A model generated the notes under the pieces. The model did not search any database, was not told where the DNA came from, and worked only from the letters and a program-made list of their open reading frames with translations. A stretch of DNA of 64,000 nucleotides, from the NCBI RefSeq assembly GCF_007990715.1, contig NZ_BJWY01000023.1, forward strand, positions 1-64,000. The letters are read 5' to 3'. This DNA is from Nocardia seriolae NBRC 15557. GTDB lineage: Bacteria > Actinomycetota > Actinomycetes > Mycobacteriales > Mycobacteriaceae. Both the position numbers and the translations under genes were made by a program. Positions 18,401 to 29,075 of the stretch are shown one piece after another (the first letter of the stretch is position 1; the number at the start of each line of letters is the position of its first letter).

Positions 18401-21400
18401 GCGCGGTAGGCGGTGGCCTCGAATTCCGGTTCCGGCAGGGCCTTTCGGTCCAGCTTGCCGTTCACATTGAGCGGCAGGGCATCGAGCACCACGAAGGCCG
18501 AGGGCACCATGTAGGACGGCAGCGCCGCCGACAGCGCCGACTTCACCTCTGCCACATCGATATCCGAGCCCGCGGGCACCATGTACGCGACGAGCCGATC
18601 ACCGGTGTTGGCGTCCGACTTGGCCAGCACCGCGGTCTGCGCGACCTCCGGCAGCGCCAGCAGCGCCGCCTCGATCTCGCCGAGCTCGATGCGGAAGCCG
18701 CGGATCTTGACCTGGAAGTCGGTGCGGCCCCGGTAGTCGAGTTCCCCGGCCGCGTTCCAGGCCACCAGGTCGCCGGTGCGGTCCATGCGCTCGCCGTGCC
18801 CGAACGGGTTGGCCACGAAGCGATCCGCGGTCAGTTCCGGTCGCGCGAAGTAGCCGCGCGCCAGCTGGTCGCCCGCCAGGTACAGCTCGCCGGACACGCC
18901 CACCGGCACCGGCCGCAGGCGTGCGTCGAGCACGTAGACGCGGCTGTTCCATTCGGGTGCGCCGATCGGCACCGACAGCCGGTCGAGGTCGGTGACCGGG
19001 TGGCTGGTGATGGACACCGCGGCCTCGGTCGGGCCGTAGAGGTTGAACAGCGCCGCACCCGGATTGGCCTTGCGAAAGCGCTGCGCCACCGTGGCGGGCA
19101 GCGCCTCACCGATGGCCAGCACCCGGCGCAGCGAATCGTTCAGCGCCCCACCGGATTCCGTCATCAGCGCGTCCAGCATGGACGGCACCGCGTGCAGCGT
19201 GGTGACCCGCTCGCGCGCCATGAGCGCGTTCAGGTACGCCGGGTCGCGGTGCCCGTCGGCGGTCGCGATCACCAGGCGGCCACCGGACACCGCCGCCGAC
19301 CAGAACTCCCACACCGACAGGTCGAAGGTGGCGGCGGTTTTGAGCAGCACCGCGTCCTGGGCGCCCAGCCCGAATTCGGCGATCTTCCAACGCAATTGGT
19401 TGACCACGGCCCGATGCGGCACCGCCACGCCCTTGGGGCGGCCGGTGGAGCCGGAGGTGAAGATGACGTAGGCGGTATTGGCCGGTCGCAGCGGCAGCAG
19501 CCGCTCGGCATTGGTGACCGCGTGGCCGGCAAAGGATTCCAGGCGCAGATCGGCGAGGTTCAGCACCGGCGCGACCGAGGTGTCGAATCCGGCCTCGGAA
19601 TTGGTGAGCACGCACAGCGGCGCGGCCGTCTCGAGGATGTAGCCGGTGCGTTCGGCGGGCTGGTCCGGATCCACCGGCACGTACGTGCCGCCCGCGACCG
19701 ATACCGCGTACATGGCGACGACCAGATCCACCGAGCGCCGCAGGGCCAGCGCCACCCGGGTCTCCGGGCCGACCCCGCGCGAAATCAGGTAGCGCGCCAG
19801 GCGATTCACCCGCAGCCCGAGCTCGCCGTAGGTGTGGGCGGTCCCGCTCGGGCCGACCAGGGCGACGGCGTCGGGCGCTGCGGTCACGCTCGCGGTGAGC
19901 AGCGAGGCCAGCGTGGCGGCCGTATCCACCCGGTGCGCGGTGGCATTGCGCGCCGACAGGAGTTCGGTCCGCTCCTCGGCGGCCAGCAATTCGATGTCCC
20001 CGGCGCGCACCGAGTCGTCGGCCACCACGGCGGCGAGCAGGCGCTGCAACCGGTCCAGCATGCCCGCGACGGTCTCGGCGTCGAACAGCTCGGAGGCGTA
20101 GGTGATGAAGCCGCCGATACCGGCGGGCGCACCCGTCTCGTCGTAGGCGTCGGAGACGATCAGGTGCAGATCGAACTGCGACACATCGGCATCCGCGCTG
20201 AGCCCGGAGATGGTCAGCCCCGGCAGTTCCAGGGTCTCCCGCGCCATGTTCTGGAAGGACAGGCCGACCTGGAACAGCGGGTGGTGCGCGGTCGAGCGCG
20301 GCGGGCTGAGCACCTCGACCAGGCGCTCGAACGGAATGTCGGCGTGCGAGAACGCCTGCAGGTCGATTTCGCGCTGGCGGGCGAGCAGTTCGCCGAAGGT
20401 GGCGTCGCCGTCGACCCGGGTGTGGAAGACGACCGTATTGACGAACATGCCGATGAGATCGTCGAGTTCGCGTTCGCCGCGACCGGCCACCGGGGTGCCG
20501 ATGGCGATGTCGGCGGTGCCCGAGAGCCGGGACAGCAGCAGCGCGAACGCGGTGTGCACCACCATGAACAGGGTGGCGTTGTGCGCCAGCGCGATGCGCG
20601 TCAACCCGGCGTGCACCTCGGCGTCGATGATCACGTTCAGGCGCGATCCGGTCAGCGACGCTACCGCGGGGCGCGGCCGGTCGGTGGGCAGTTCGAGCAG
20701 GTCGGGCAGGCCGTCGAGTTCGGTGCGCCAGTAGGCGATCTGCTGGGCGGCAACCGATTCCGGGTCGGACTCGTCGCCGAGCACGGCGCGCTGCCACAGC
20801 GCGTAGTCGGCGTACTGGACGGCCAGCGGGGCCCAGCCGGGCTCGGCGCCGGCGGCGCGGGCCGCGTAGGCGGTCATGATGTCGCGGGCCAGCGGGGCCA
20901 TGGAGGAGCCGTCGGCGGCAATGTGGTGGGCGACCACGGCGAGCACGTACTCGCGCCGGGCACCCGGTGCGAGATCGGTGATTTCGAGCAGCCGCACCCG
21001 GATCGGCACCTGGCTGGTCACGTCGAACGGCGTCACCGCGAGCTCGTAGACGGCCGCGGCCACCTCGGATTCGGCGACTCGCACCGATTCCAGACGCGCG
21101 GAGGCGGTTTCGATGCCGGCCGGCAGCACGACCTGGACCGGGCCCTCGGGGGTTTCCGGGTACACGGTGCGCAGCACCTCGTGCCGGGCCACCACGTCGT
21201 CGAGTGCGGCGGTCAGCGCCTCCACGTCTAGGCTGCCCGAGACGCGCAGTGCGAAGGGCAGGTTGTAGGCGGCCGAGCCCGCGCCGATGGTGCCGTCGCC
21301 CTGGTCCTCGAAGCGATTGAGGAACCACATGCGCTGCTGTGCCGGGGACAGCGGCAGCCGCTCGGGCCGCTCGATGGTGCCCAGTGCGTGGGTGCGGCCG

Positions 21401-24400
21401 TGCCGGGCTCGGGATTCGCTGCCGCCGAGGGCTTCGATGGCGGTGGCGAGCGCGGTCACGGTCGGCGTCTCGAACAGGGCGCGCACCGGCACCCGCTCGC
21501 CGACGGCGACACCGAGCCGGGCCACGACCTGCGTTGCGACGAGGGAGTTTCCGCCGAGAGCGAAGAAGTCGTCGTCCGCGCCGACCCGTGCCACGCCGAG
21601 CACCTCGGCGAACACCTCGGCCACGATCTCCTCGATCGGCGTTGCGGGAGCCCGGAATTCGCGTCCGACGAAGGTGGGCGACGGCAGCGCCTTGCGGTCC
21701 AGCTTGCCGCTGGCGTTGAGCGGGAAGGCGTCGAGGGCCACGACGGTGGCCGGAATCATGTACGCGGGCAGGTGATCCGCGAGCGCGGGCAGCAGCTCGG
21801 CCTGATCGATGGTGTGCCCGGGCAGCGGCACGGCGTAGGCGACCAGCTGATCGCCCAGGTCGGACGGCATGACCAGGGCGACGGCCGCCGAGACCTGCGG
21901 CTGGGCCAGCAGCGCGGTCTCGATCTCGCCGAGTTCGATGCGCTGGCCGCGGAACTTCACCTGAAAGTCGGTGCGGCCGATGTAATCCAGCCGCTGCGGG
22001 CGATCGGCTCCGGCAGCGCGCCAGACCACCAGGTCACCGGTGCGGTACATGCGCTCGCCGGTCCCGAACGGGTTGGCCACGAAGCGATCCGAGGTCAGAT
22101 CGGGGCGGCGCACGTAGCCGCGCGCCAGCTGGTCACCGGCCAGGTACAGCTCACCGGCCACGCCGGGCGGCACCGGGCGCAGCTGCCCGTCCAGCACGTA
22201 GACGCGAGTGTTCCACTGCGGCAGGCCGATCGGCACGGTGGGCCGTTCGTCGCCGCGGGCCTGCCAGTAGGTCACCGAGACGGCGGCCTCGGTGGGCCCG
22301 TACAGGTTGTGCACCTTGGCATCCGAGACGGCGGCGAAGGCCGCGACGGTCTCGGGCGGCAGCGCCTCACCGATGACGAACACGTCGCGCAGGCTGGCGA
22401 TGCTCCCGGCGGCGGTGTGCGCGGCGAAGACCGTCAGCATCGACGGCACGAAGTCGGTGACGGTGACCCTGTGGCGCGCAATGGATTCCGCCACGTACAG
22501 CGGATCCCGGTGCCCGTCGTGGGTGGCGACCACCAGTTTCGCGCCTGTGCGCAGCGGCATGAAGTAGCCCCACAGCGACACGTCGAAGGTGGTGGCGGTC
22601 TTCTGGAGATACACGTCGCCGGGACCCATCGGGTACTCGGCCAGCATCCAGGTGGTCTGGTTGTGAATCGCCCCGTGCGACACCGCGACGCCCTTGGGGC
22701 GGCCGGTGGAGCCGGAGGTGAAGATGACGTAGGCCGGATGCTCGGGCAGCACCTTGCCGAGCAGTTCGCCCGGGGTCAGCGGCGCGCCGTTGAACACGTC
22801 GTTGTCGAGGACGTCGAGGTAGACCACGCCGGTGTCGTCCGGTACCGGGACCGCGTCGGCGATGGTGGTCAGCACGCAGACCGGTTGCGCCGTATCGAGA
22901 ATGTGCGCGATGCGCTCGGCCGGATGGTCCGGATCCAGCGGCACGTACGCGCCACCCGCCGTCAGCACCGCGTACATGCCGATCACCAGTTCCGGCGACC
23001 GGCGCAGCGACAGGCCGACCAGCGCCTCCGGGCCCACCCCGTAGGCGATGAGCAGCCGGGCCAGCTTGTTGACCCGGCGGTCGAATTCGCGGTAGGTGAG
23101 CTCGACGCCCTCGTGGTGCAGGGCCACCGCGTCCGGGTGCGCGGCCACGGCCCGGCGGTAGCCGTCGAGCAGCAGTTCCGGCGCGACCGGATGCGCGGTC
23201 TCGTTCCAGCCCAGCAGGATTCGGTCCCGCTCGGGGGCGGCCAGCAGCTCGAATTCGCCGATCCGGGTGTCCGGGGCGGCCGCGATGCCCGACAGCAGCC
23301 GCACCAGGCGCTCGGCGAATCCGGCCACCGTCGCCTCGTCGAAAAGCTCGGTGGCGTAGGTGAATACGGCGGTCATGCCGCCCGCGACGCCATCGGTCTC
23401 GCGCGGGATCACCGACAGTTGCAGATCGAATTTCGCCACCGCGCCGTCGAGTTCGACGGCCTCAGCGCTCAGGCCCGGCAGTTCCAGGCGCGGAGTCTCG
23501 ATATTGTGGAAGAACAGCGCCACCTGGAACAGTGGGTGGTGGGCCTGCGAGCGGACCGGGTCGAGGACTTCCACCAGGCGTTCGAACGGCAGCTCGGCGT
23601 GCGAGAAGGCCGCCAGATCGGTCTCTTTCGCGGTGTCGAGCAGCTCGGCGAAGGTGGCGGCCGGATCGATCCGGGTCCGCAGCACCAGCGTATTGACGAA
23701 CATGCCGATGAGGTCGTCGAGTTCGCGCTCGCCGCGACCCGCGACCGGGGTGCCGATCACGATGTCGTCGTTGCCGGACAGCCGGGCCAGCAGGACGGCC
23801 AGCGCGCTGTGCATGACCATGAACGGCGACGCGCCGCCGCGCTGGGCGAGCTCGTCGAGCCGGGCGTGCAGCGCCGCGTCGATCTCGAACTTGTGGACCG
23901 CGCCGCGGCCGCTGGCGACCGCCGGGCGCGGCCGGTCGGCGGGCAGGTCCAGGCGATCCGGGATGCCCGCCAAAGCCGCACGCCAGTAGGCGATCTGGGT
24001 GGCGGCGAGGGATCCGGCCTGCTGCTCGTCGCCGAGCAGGGCGCGCTGCCACAGCGTGTAGTCCGCGTACTGGACCGCCAGCGGCTCCCAGGTCACCGCG
24101 GCACCGGCGTGGTGGGCGAAGTAGGCGGTCAGCAGGTCCTTCATGAACGGACCCACCGATGCGCCGTCGGCGGCGATGTGGTGCACGACCACCGCGATGA
24201 CGTAGTCGCCGGAACCGATTTCGGCCAGCTCGATGCGCAGCGGCACCTCGGCGGCCACGTCGAAGCCGCGCCCAGCCAGCCCCAGCAGCCAGTCCGGCAC
24301 CTGCTCGGGGGCGACGGGCCGCGGCGTGAGCGCCGGAATCGCCTGCGCGGCAGGCAGAATCATCTGGTAGCCGGTGCCGTCCACGGCCGGGTACACGGTG

Positions 24401-26451
24401 CGCAGCGTTTCGTGGCGTTCCACCAGATCGGCGATGGCCGCCCGCAGCGCGGCGATATCGAGCGCGTCGGTGCCGGGCTGCGCGGAGCGCAGCCGGATGG
24501 CGAACGGAATGTTGTTGGCGGCCGAGGCCGTATCGAACTGGTTGAGGAACCACATGCGCTGCTGGGCCAGCGACAGCGGAATCCGGTCGGGGCGCGGTTG
24601 CGGGGTGAGCGCGGGCCGCCCGCCCGCTCCCACCAGGGGTTCGAGTTGCGCGGCGAGTCCGGCGACGGTCGACGCGGTGAAGATCATGCGGGCCGGGACG
24701 CGCGCGGAGATCTCCGCGCCCAGCCGGGCGGCCACCCGGGTGGCGATGAGCGAATTGCCGCCCAGTTCGAAGAAGTCGTCGTCCGCGCCGATCGGATCGA
24801 CCGGGTCGAGCAGGTCGGCGAAGACGCCCGCGACCAGCTCCTCCAGCTTGCCCGACGGTGCGCGGAACTCCTTGGTGCGCAACTGCGGTTCGGGTAGCGC
24901 GCGGCGGTCCAGCTTGCCGACCGGGGTCAGCGGAATGACGTCCAGCACCATGATGGTGGTGGGCACCATGTGCGCGGGCAGGCTCTGCTCGGCATAGGCG
25001 GTCAGCTCGTCCACGTCCACCACCGCGCCGGGTGCGGCGTGCACGTAGGCGGCCAGAATCGTTGCGCCCGTGTCGAGTGTGTGGCCGACGGTGACGGCGA
25101 AGTCCACACTGTCGTGCGAGCCCAGCACCGCGTCGATCTCGCCGAGCTCGATGCGGAAACCGCGGATCTTGACCTGGAAGTCGTTGCGGCCCAGGTATTC
25201 CACGTCGCCGGAGGGGGTGCGGCGGACCAGGTCGCCGGTGCGGTAGAGCCGGGATCCGCTGGGGTCCATGGGATTCGCGACGAAGCGTTCGGCGGTCAGG
25301 CCGGGTCGCGCGTGGTAGCCGCGCGCCACCTGCGCGCCGCTGATGTAGAGCTCACCGACCACGCCGTCCACGACCGGCACCAGCCGCTCGTCGAGCACGT
25401 ATTCGGTGATGCCGCGCACCGGCCCGCCGATGGTGACCACTTCACCCGGCACCAGCGGCGCGCTGATATTGGTCATGATGGTGGTCTCGGTGGGCCCGTA
25501 CCCGTTGTAGAACTCGCGGTTCGCGCCGCCGCCGAGGGGAAGTACCCAGCGCCGCACCAGATCCGGCGGGCAGGCTTCGCCACCGGCGACCACGACGCGC
25601 AGATCATCCAGACCCGCCGGATCCACCGAGGCCAGCGCGGCCGGGGTGATGAACGCGTGTGTCACCCGCTCCCGGCGCAGCAGCGCCGCCAGTTCGTCGC
25701 CGCCGAGCACGTCGGGCGAGGCGACCACCAGCGCGCCAGCGCCGCCGAGCGCGAGCAGCAGCTCCAGCACCGAGGCGTCGAACGACGGGGACGCGAAATG
25801 CAGTGCCCGCGAATCGGTTCCGGTGCGGTACCGATCGCGCTGCTCATCGCAGAAGCCGGACAGTCCGGCCTGGGTGACCACCACGCCCTTGGGCTTGCCG
25901 GTCGATCCGGAGGTGTAGATGACATAGGCCGGGTGCTCGGCCCGCAGCGGGCGCACCCGATCCGCGGCGGTGACGGCCTCGTCGGGGTATTCGGCCATCT
26001 CGGCGGTCAGATCGGCGGCGTCGAGGGTCAGCCACTCGACATCGTCGGCCAGGTCCGCGCGCACCGCGGCGACGGTGAGCCCGAGCACCGCCCGCGAGTC
26101 GGTGACCATGTGCGTGACGCGGTCCTGCGGATAGTTGGGGTCGACCGGGACGTAACCGGCACCGGTCTTGGCGACGGCCCAGACCGCGACCACCGAGTCC
26201 AGCGAGCGCGGAATGCCGATGGCCACCAGGTCCTCGGGCCCGATGCCGCGGTCGATGAGCAGCCGGGCCAGCCGGGTGGAGCGCTCGTCGAGCTCGGCGT
26301 AGGTCAGAGCGCCCAGCGTGGCGGCCGCGTCGGCGTAGACGACGGCGGTTCCGCTCGGATTCGCCTCCACCGCCGAGGCCATGAGCTGCGGCAAAGTGGT
26401 GACGCGCGGCCGACGGGTACGGGTGGGCCGCTGGCGAACCGGGCGGGTCAT
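12448..26451 (-). CDS. NRPS3: four-module nonribosomal peptide synthetase with internal thioesterase and C-terminal dead E-like domain
   Basis: The protein has about 4,667 residues from the ATG at 26451 (GGGAG upstream; an in-frame start at 26556 is less likely). Domain order with approximate positions: A1 24.9-26.4 kb, T1 ([11 protein letters not shown]) 24.76, C1 23.2-24.6, A2 21.7-23.2, T2 21.55, C2 20.0-21.4, A3 18.4-19.9, T3 18.3, C3 16.8-18.1, A4 15.2-16.8, T4 15.1, thioesterase 14.17-14.93 with GYSMGG, a charged linker, then an epimerase-like domain. Specificity residues read by eye are A1 DALFVGGIM, A2 DVWDFILVS, A3 DLWHLILVS and A4 DAMFAGVIV. I do not assign substrates, although A3 leans towards serine. 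All condensation domains keep HHxxxDG. There is no condensation domain before A1, so it either starts a chain or receives one from the terminal C domain of NRPS1. In A3 the usual YRTGDL reads DRTGDL. Confidence 0.93.
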   Translation of the reverse strand: MTRPVRQRPTRTRRPRVTTLPQLMASAVEANPSGTAVVYADAAATLGALTYAELDERSTRLARLLIDRGIGPEDLVAIGIPRSLDSVVAVWAVAKTGAGYVPVDPNYPQDRVTHMVTDSRAVLGLTVAAVRADLADDVEWLTLDAADLTAEMAEYPDEAVTAADRVRPLRAEHPAYVIYTSGSTGKPKGVVVTQAGLSGFCDEQRDRYRTGTDSRALHFASPSFDASVLELLLALGGAGALVVASPDVLGGDELAALLRRERVTHAFITPAALASVDPAGLDDLRVVVAGGEACPPDLVRRWVLPLGGGANREFYNGYGPTETTIMTNISAPLVPGEVVTIGGPVRGITEYVLDERLVPVVDGVVGELYISGAQVARGYHARPGLTAERFVANPMDPSGSRLYRTGDLVRRTPSGDVEYLGRNDFQVKIRGFRIELGEIDAVLGSHDSVDFAVTVGHTLDTGATILAAYVHAAPGAVVDVDELTAYAEQSLPAHMVPTTIMVLDVIPLTPVGKLDRRALPEPQLRTKEFRAPSGKLEELVAGVFADLLDPVDPIGADDDFFELGGNSLIATRVAARLGAEISARVPARMIFTASTVAGLAAQLEPLVGAGGRPALTPQPRPDRIPLSLAQQRMWFLNQFDTASAANNIPFAIRLRSAQPGTDALDIAALRAAIADLVERHETLRTVYPAVDGTGYQMILPAAQAIPALTPRPVAPEQVPDWLLGLAGRGFDVAAEVPLRIELAEIGSGDYVIAVVVHHIAADGASVGPFMKDLLTAYFAHHAGAAVTWEPLAVQYADYTLWQRALLGDEQQAGSLAATQIAYWRAALAGIPDRLDLPADRPRPAVASGRGAVHKFEIDAALHARLDELAQRGGASPFMVMHSALAVLLARLSGNDDIVIGTPVAGRGERELDDLIGMFVNTLVLRTRIDPAATFAELLDTAKETDLAAFSHAELPFERLVEVLDPVRSQAHHPLFQVALFFHNIETPRLELPGLSAEAVELDGAVAKFDLQLSVIPRETDGVAGGMTAVFTYATELFDEATVAGFAERLVRLLSGIAAAPDTRIGEFELLAAPERDRILLGWNETAHPVAPELLLDGYRRAVAAHPDAVALHHEGVELTYREFDRRVNKLARLLIAYGVGPEALVGLSLRRSPELVIGMYAVLTAGGAYVPLDPDHPAERIAHILDTAQPVCVLTTIADAVPVPDDTGVVYLDVLDNDVFNGAPLTPGELLGKVLPEHPAYVIFTSGSTGRPKGVAVSHGAIHNQTTWMLAEYPMGPGDVYLQKTATTFDVSLWGYFMPLRTGAKLVVATHDGHRDPLYVAESIARHRVTVTDFVPSMLTVFAAHTAAGSIASLRDVFVIGEALPPETVAAFAAVSDAKVHNLYGPTEAAVSVTYWQARGDERPTVPIGLPQWNTRVYVLDGQLRPVPPGVAGELYLAGDQLARGYVRRPDLTSDRFVANPFGTGERMYRTGDLVVWRAAGADRPQRLDYIGRTDFQVKFRGQRIELGEIETALLAQPQVSAAVALVMPSDLGDQLVAYAVPLPGHTIDQAELLPALADHLPAYMIPATVVALDAFPLNASGKLDRKALPSPTFVGREFRAPATPIEEIVAEVFAEVLGVARVGADDDFFALGGNSLVATQVVARLGVAVGERVPVRALFETPTVTALATAIEALGGSESRARHGRTHALGTIERPERLPLSPAQQRMWFLNRFEDQGDGTIGAGSAAYNLPFALRVSGSLDVEALTAALDDVVARHEVLRTVYPETPEGPVQVVLPAGIETASARLESVRVAESEVAAAVYELAVTPFDVTSQVPIRVRLLEITDLAPGARREYVLAVVAHHIAADGSSMAPLARDIMTAYAARAAGAEPGWAPLAVQYADYALWQRAVLGDESDPESVAAQQIAYWRTELDGLPDLLELPTDRPRPAVASLTGSRLNVIIDAEVHAGLTRIALAHNATLFMVVHTAFALLLSRLSGTADIAIGTPVAGRGERELDDLIGMFVNTVVFHTRVDGDATFGELLARQREIDLQAFSHADIPFERLVEVLSPPRSTAHHPLFQVGLSFQNMARETLELPGLTISGLSADADVSQFDLHLIVSDAYDETGAPAGIGGFITYASELFDAETVAGMLDRLQRLLAAVVADDSVRAGDIELLAAEERTELLSARNATAHRVDTAATLASLLTASVTAAPDAVALVGPSGTAHTYGELGLRVNRLARYLISRGVGPETRVALALRRSVDLVVAMYAVSVAGGTYVPVDPDQPAERTGYILETAAPLCVLTNSEAGFDTSVAPVLNLADLRLESFAGHAVTNAERLLPLRPANTAYVIFTSGSTGRPKGVAVPHRAVVNQLRWKIAEFGLGAQDAVLLKTAATFDLSVWEFWSAAVSGGRLVIATADGHRDPAYLNALMARERVTTLHAVPSMLDALMTESGGALNDSLRRVLAIGEALPATVAQRFRKANPGAALFNLYGPTEAAVSITSHPVTDLDRLSVPIGAPEWNSRVYVLDARLRPVPVGVSGELYLAGDQLARGYFARPELTADRFVANPFGHGERMDRTGDLVAWNAAGELDYRGRTDFQVKIRGFRIELGEIEAALLALPEVAQTAVLAKSDANTGDRLVAYMVPAGSDIDVAEVKSALSAALPSYMVPSAFVVLDALPLNVNGKLDRKALPEPEFEATAYRAPSTPIEEIVAGVYADVLGSDQVGADDDFFALGGNSLVATQVAARLGAALDTRVPVRLLFEAPTVAALAIKVEQHAGLGRKALVAGPRPEIVPLSLAQQRMWFLNQFDPTSAAYNIPAAVRLTGDLNVAALQQAVADTIGRHESLRTVYPQIDGVARQVVRPAAQVVPDLTPVLVTTGSLPHRIAGVLSAGFDVAREVPLRAKLFRVEGAETEHVLVFATHHISADGWSMGPFTRDIMLAYAARAQGEAPAWAPLPIQYADYTLWQREVLGSEDDPDSLISAQTDYWRTALAGLPDELNLPSDRPRPPVASLRGGTVTFEIGAELQRALQDLARERNATLFMVVHTALAVFLSRLSGSDDLAIGSPIAGRGEAELDDVIGMFVNTLVLRTRVSGQRSFDDLLAEVKDTDLAAFAHADVPFERLVELLNPERSTARNPLFQVALSFENLPDAGFELPGLRIGAVDFEVDTAKFDLQLTIAGTADSGATGIFTYARDLFDASTVEAFAQRFLRLLTDIVARPGHPVGDLELLSAAEFTDLTTRTGGAAEQPRTLPELMSAAVAANPSGPAVVYRGRSFDYADLDAASSKLARALIAHGAGPEVRVAVAIRRSIESVLTTWAVLKTGAVFVPIDPDYPGDRIAHMVTDSGAPLGLTLGADIAALRDISGDTEWIALDAHRFVVDVDRYPDTPVTDAERTRPLRPEHPAYVIYTSGSTGVPKGVVVTHAGLASLCAEQVERYELDSTSRALHFATPSFDAAMMEFLFAIGAGGALVVVPPGTYGGTELSDLIREEQVTHAFVTTSALSTFDATGLDSLRVLAAGGEAMPAELVEKWAVPIGTDGAIRRFRNVYGPTETTIVITIGEPLTPGDPITIGRPVRGAQALILDHRLRPVPVGVSGELYLSGLQLARGYHAQPGLTADRFIANPYVAGERMYRTGDVVRWTADGSIEYVGRSDFQLKVRGFRIELGEIDAALAAHESVDFAVTVGHKTAAGATILASYVLPVAGHRIDTAALTEHVAGRLPEYMVPTAITVLDAIPLTPVGKLDRRALPEPVLTRREFEAPATPLEQTVADTVAEVLGLDRVGLRDNFFSLGGNSLLATRVVGELNRRTGASVRVAWFFTDPTVAGLSARIAAGSAGIAEGGAGSVEAELDASLRPILPIRAEGSRPPLFCAPPLSGLAWPFAGLAEHLPEEQPILGLQSPALTENDYDPATFADMIGRYLAAMREVQPHGPYRLVGYSMGGLIAHALTTELRAAGERVELLGILDAFPEIDLEYFRATVRDEFVALGVPADAFPADLRDLGDDALAALVAALPPELAVLDLDRMRRIYRGAMGAVQLVSEYRPDRFDGPIELFRATIHNEGERVGSAAEWSPFADGVADHVVHVRHSQMTTAEAFAEIGPRLAELLARADSGVLGDIAGANDSAGANDSARVNDSAGVSADGAEQTPAAEPATAEPAAAEDDWDAGADWAITQVLPVIKPEDLAAGLMPHDAQDPEAADEAVAEADEEAVAAEEDAPVAAEATAPVQDSTSRETARPVPQPTTGPRLTSVGETSPLPAGAVGLLEGEPSGLRVRAITLDIAAGLSGTRVRRSVATLLDRHPGLWARLRRDGGAAVLDIPAQQPRGAAVVWQIDPNVEAVGDPIEAVIHAAAAELDPERGYNMRFVLVENTAAGDAEDRPAAVLVVVANGLVVDDTSWRTVIDDLTASWSGGHATPPSADAHPLGIARGLAQRALEADTVDELDWWREALADAAPGVSPDRVRADLESGGRGRVSVSITGEGAAAVDAVARRYDASIDDVLLSALAATLLDPDARVLRDTLGSVVRLTADGREPGDGDGQRTVGAFSTAYPFPLRLEGLDLAQVRSGGPGAGSVIEQIRDRSREVPSRGVGFGLLRHLNPETEAEIAVLPVGRIGFRYRDLRPARVYPEPVAQDLYLDITVDTSQDGLTARFDFVGAVLGLDQVKQLVEGWVQALGGLAEHGR
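12451..13735 (-). other. Epimerase-like domain after the thioesterase, active site lost
   Basis: The last 430 or so residues of NRPS3 align by eye with the epimerization domain of NRPS1. [15 protein letters not shown] matches [27 protein letters not shown] matches [12 protein letters not shown], and [10 protein letters not shown] matches [10 protein letters not shown]. The catalytic motif [11 protein letters not shown] is replaced by [11 protein letters not shown], so both histidines and the glycine are gone. It cannot act as an epimerase. Its position after a thioesterase is unusual, because the thioesterase normally ends the protein. It may be a structural or docking module. Confidence 0.8.
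14083..14154 (-). repeat. 18-bp tandem repeat in the TE to E-like linker of NRPS3
   Basis: Four adjacent 18-base units occur at 14083, 14101, 14119 and 14137. The first three are near-identical (core CACCGGCGCTGTCATT) and the fourth is diverged. They encode the hexapeptide series [18 protein letters not shown] and DIAGA-like. This is a minisatellite in a disordered, Ala/Glu-rich linker and is likely to vary in copy number between strains. Confidence 0.85.
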
Positions 26452-26666
26452 GCCCGCGCTCCCGCGTACATCATGTTCCACTGTTCCCGGGGCGCCCGAA
26501 CCATGAACCGCTTGCCTCATCCCTTGCCATCGTACCCTGCGCACATGCTGAAGCACACATCCTGATCCATCGAATCGGGATGCGCCAACCGTTACCTCGG
26601 CGTCGGCGCTCGGCCTCGGCCGCTACGGTATCTGCTGCACGTCAGCAGGCATACAGGGACCGTCGT

Positions 26667-29057
26667 CTAGTCAATATTCCCCCCGATCTCCGAGTCGACC
26701 TTGTCGCCCGCGAAATGCAAGCGGACCAGCAGTCCGGGGTGCCGGTCGCGCAGGTAGCGGACGGCCGACTGTACCCGGGCGGGCGGTGTGCCCTCGGCGA
26801 TATCGAAACCGATGGTCCGCACCGAGATCCCCATCAGCTCGAGATCGGCGAGGTCCAGCCCCGACGGAATGTCCGGGTCGGGGTCCGGCGTCGAGGTCCG
26901 GGCCCGGTTCGCCGCCGGGTCGTCCAGCCGCCGAAGTACATCGGTGAGGACCGCGCCGATGCCGTCCAGCGCCCCGGGCTCGGTCATGTTTTCGTGGGTG
27001 ACCGGGATGAGGTGGTCCACGATGTCGCCGGTGACGAAGGGCGCCCAATCGGCCGCGGCACGCCCGGCCGCGGCGTGTTCGGGGTCGTCGGCCCGGAAGA
27101 ACAGCAGCGGTCCGCGGTAGCGGCCGGGCCGGAAGTCCCGATCCAGCGCCACCGAGCGGATGACCGCGTCGGACATCCGGCGCACCAGCTCGCGCGGCAC
27201 GCCGCCGAAGTCCCGGGCGAGGGTCTCCTGGAGCAGGTCGACCGCCACTTCGCTCAGTTCGAGCCGATCGCCGATCCCGGACAGGGCGTCCGGGAGCCCG
27301 AGACCGGCGAAGGTCTCCTGGAGTGCGTCCCGGAGTCCGGCCTCGGCGCGTGCGGGGTGCGGGTAGGCGTCGAGCATGGCGAGCAGCTCGACCGATTCGC
27401 CCTGTTCTTGCAGGATCGCCGCCATGGTGTGGGCCAGTTTCGCGCCGAGCGACCAGCCCAGCAGCCGGTAGGGGCCCTCGGGTTGGACGGCGCGCAGCTC
27501 GGTGACGTAGCGCCGGGCGATCTCGGTGAGCGAGGTCGGCGTGAAGTCCGGTTCGGTCAGCGCGGGCGACTGCACACCGAAAATGGGCTGGTCGGGCGGC
27601 AGAACCCGGGCCAAACCCGAATAGCACCAGGCCAATCCGGCCATCGGGTGGATGCAGAACAGCGGTCTGGCCGTGCCCTCGGCCCGGATGGGCAGGATGA
27701 CGCCGAGCGCGGCGGCCGGGTCGGGCTGCCGCGCGGGTCCGAGCGCGTCGAGGCGACGGGCCAGGCCGGTGACGGTGGCGTCGCCGAAGAAGTCGGCGAC
27801 GCTCAGCTCTGCGCCCGTCTGCTCCCGCAGCCGGCTCACCACCCCGGTCGCCAGCAGCGAGGTACCACCGACGGCGAAGAAGTCGTCTTCCGCGCCGACC
27901 CGCTCCAGACCCAGCGCCTCGGCGAAGGCCGCGGCCACGAGGGTTTCGGCCGGTGTGGCGGGAGCCCGGTAGGCCCGAGGCCGCAGTTCGGGTGCGGGCA
28001 GCGCGGCTCGATCCAGCTTGCCGACCGGGGTCAGCGGCAATTCGTCGAGCACGACGATGGCCGTCGGGACCATGTAGGAGGGCAGGCGCGCGGCGACGTG
28101 ATGGATCAGCGCGTCGGGATCGATCGTATGACCCTGTGCGGCAAGCACATAGGAGACGAGCACGGTTTCCCCGGCGGGGGTGGCGCGGCCGAGGGTGACG
28201 GCGTGGTCGACGTCGTCGTGTGCGGCGAGCACCGCGTCGATCTCGCCCAGCTCGATGCGGAAACCGCGCACCTTGACCTGGAAGTCGGAACGACCGACGT
28301 ACTCGACCTCACCGTCCGAGGTCCAGCGGACCACGTCACCGGTGCGGTACATCCGCTCCCCCACGGCGAACGGATTGGCCACGAACCGATCCGCCGTCAA
28401 GCCCGCTCGCGCGTGGTAACCACGCGCCAGCTGGGTGCCCGCCACATACAACTCACCCGCCACACCGACCGGCACCGGCTGCAACCGATCGTCGAGGATC
28501 AGCGACCGCACACCCCGGATCGGGCCACCGATGGTGACCGGAGCACCCGGGACCAGCACATCACTCAAGTTGGTCATGATCGTGGCCTCGGTCGGACCGT
28601 AGGCATTGTGGAAGGCCCGAATCGCACCGTCCGCCAAGGGCACCGCCCACTTCTCCACGAGATCAGCGGACAGCGCTTCACCACCGGCGATCAGTACCCG
28701 GAGGCTGTCGAGCCCGGCCGGATCCAGGGTGGCCAGCACAGCGGGAGTGATGAGCGCATGGGTGACCCGCTCACGGCGAATCAGCTCCGCCAGTTCCTCA
28801 CCGCCGTAGATGCCCGGCGGCACGACCACCAGCGTTCCGGCATTGCCGACCGCGAGCAGGAACTCGAGAATCGACGCATCGAACGACGGCGAAGCGAAAT
28901 GCAAAGCACGCGAGGACGAATCGAGCCGATAACGCTCGACCTGCTCGGTGACGAAGTTGACCAGACCGGTGTGGGTGACCACGACGCCCTTGGGCACACC
29001 GGTCGAACCCGAGGTGTAGATGACATACGCCGGATGCTCCGCACGCAGCGGCCGCAC
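26667..29057 (-). CDS. NRPS2, C-terminal fragment: rest of A6, T6, thioesterase, truncated E-like stub
   Basis: The fragment has 796 codons after the TAG at 29076-29078; GTG at 29057 is only a formal start. It begins in adenylation domain A6 just before the core motif [11 protein letters not shown]. It continues with the A domain (pocket residues DALLIGAIM), a carrier domain ([10 protein letters not shown]) and a type I thioesterase (ILPIRAEG... with GWSLG, serine codon near 27451). It ends with about 65 residues that resemble only the beginning of the E-like domain of NRPS3. Alone it could not form an active adenylation domain, because the N-terminal subdomain lies in the preceding fragment. 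There is no ribosome binding site at the GTG. It is best read as part of one interrupted NRPS2 gene. Confidence 0.8.
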   Translation of the reverse strand: MRPLRAEHPAYVIYTSGSTGVPKGVVVTHTGLVNFVTEQVERYRLDSSSRALHFASPSFDASILEFLLAVGNAGTLVVVPPGIYGGEELAELIRRERVTHALITPAVLATLDPAGLDSLRVLIAGGEALSADLVEKWAVPLADGAIRAFHNAYGPTEATIMTNLSDVLVPGAPVTIGGPIRGVRSLILDDRLQPVPVGVAGELYVAGTQLARGYHARAGLTADRFVANPFAVGERMYRTGDVVRWTSDGEVEYVGRSDFQVKVRGFRIELGEIDAVLAAHDDVDHAVTLGRATPAGETVLVSYVLAAQGHTIDPDALIHHVAARLPSYMVPTAIVVLDELPLTPVGKLDRAALPAPELRPRAYRAPATPAETLVAAAFAEALGLERVGAEDDFFAVGGTSLLATGVVSRLREQTGAELSVADFFGDATVTGLARRLDALGPARQPDPAAALGVILPIRAEGTARPLFCIHPMAGLAWCYSGLARVLPPDQPIFGVQSPALTEPDFTPTSLTEIARRYVTELRAVQPEGPYRLLGWSLGAKLAHTMAAILQEQGESVELLAMLDAYPHPARAEAGLRDALQETFAGLGLPDALSGIGDRLELSEVAVDLLQETLARDFGGVPRELVRRMSDAVIRSVALDRDFRPGRYRGPLLFFRADDPEHAAAGRAAADWAPFVTGDIVDHLIPVTHENMTEPGALDGIGAVLTDVLRRLDDPAANRARTSTPDPDPDIPSGLDLADLELMGISVRTIGFDIAEGTPPARVQSAVRYLRDRHPGLLVRLHFAGDKVDSEIGGNID
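28251..29000 (-). repeat. Near-identical DNA shared by adenylation domains A6 and A4 of NRPS2
   Basis: About 750 bases here match 34580-35360 with only scattered differences by eye (for example 28251-28610 against 34584-34943). Both copies encode the core-to-A8 part of an adenylation domain with the same pocket code. The flanking 29090-29600 also closely matches 35440-35950. This indicates recent module duplication or gene conversion, and is a known trap for short-read assembly. Confidence 0.85.
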
Positions 29058-29075
29058 GCGTTCGCCGTCGGTGAT

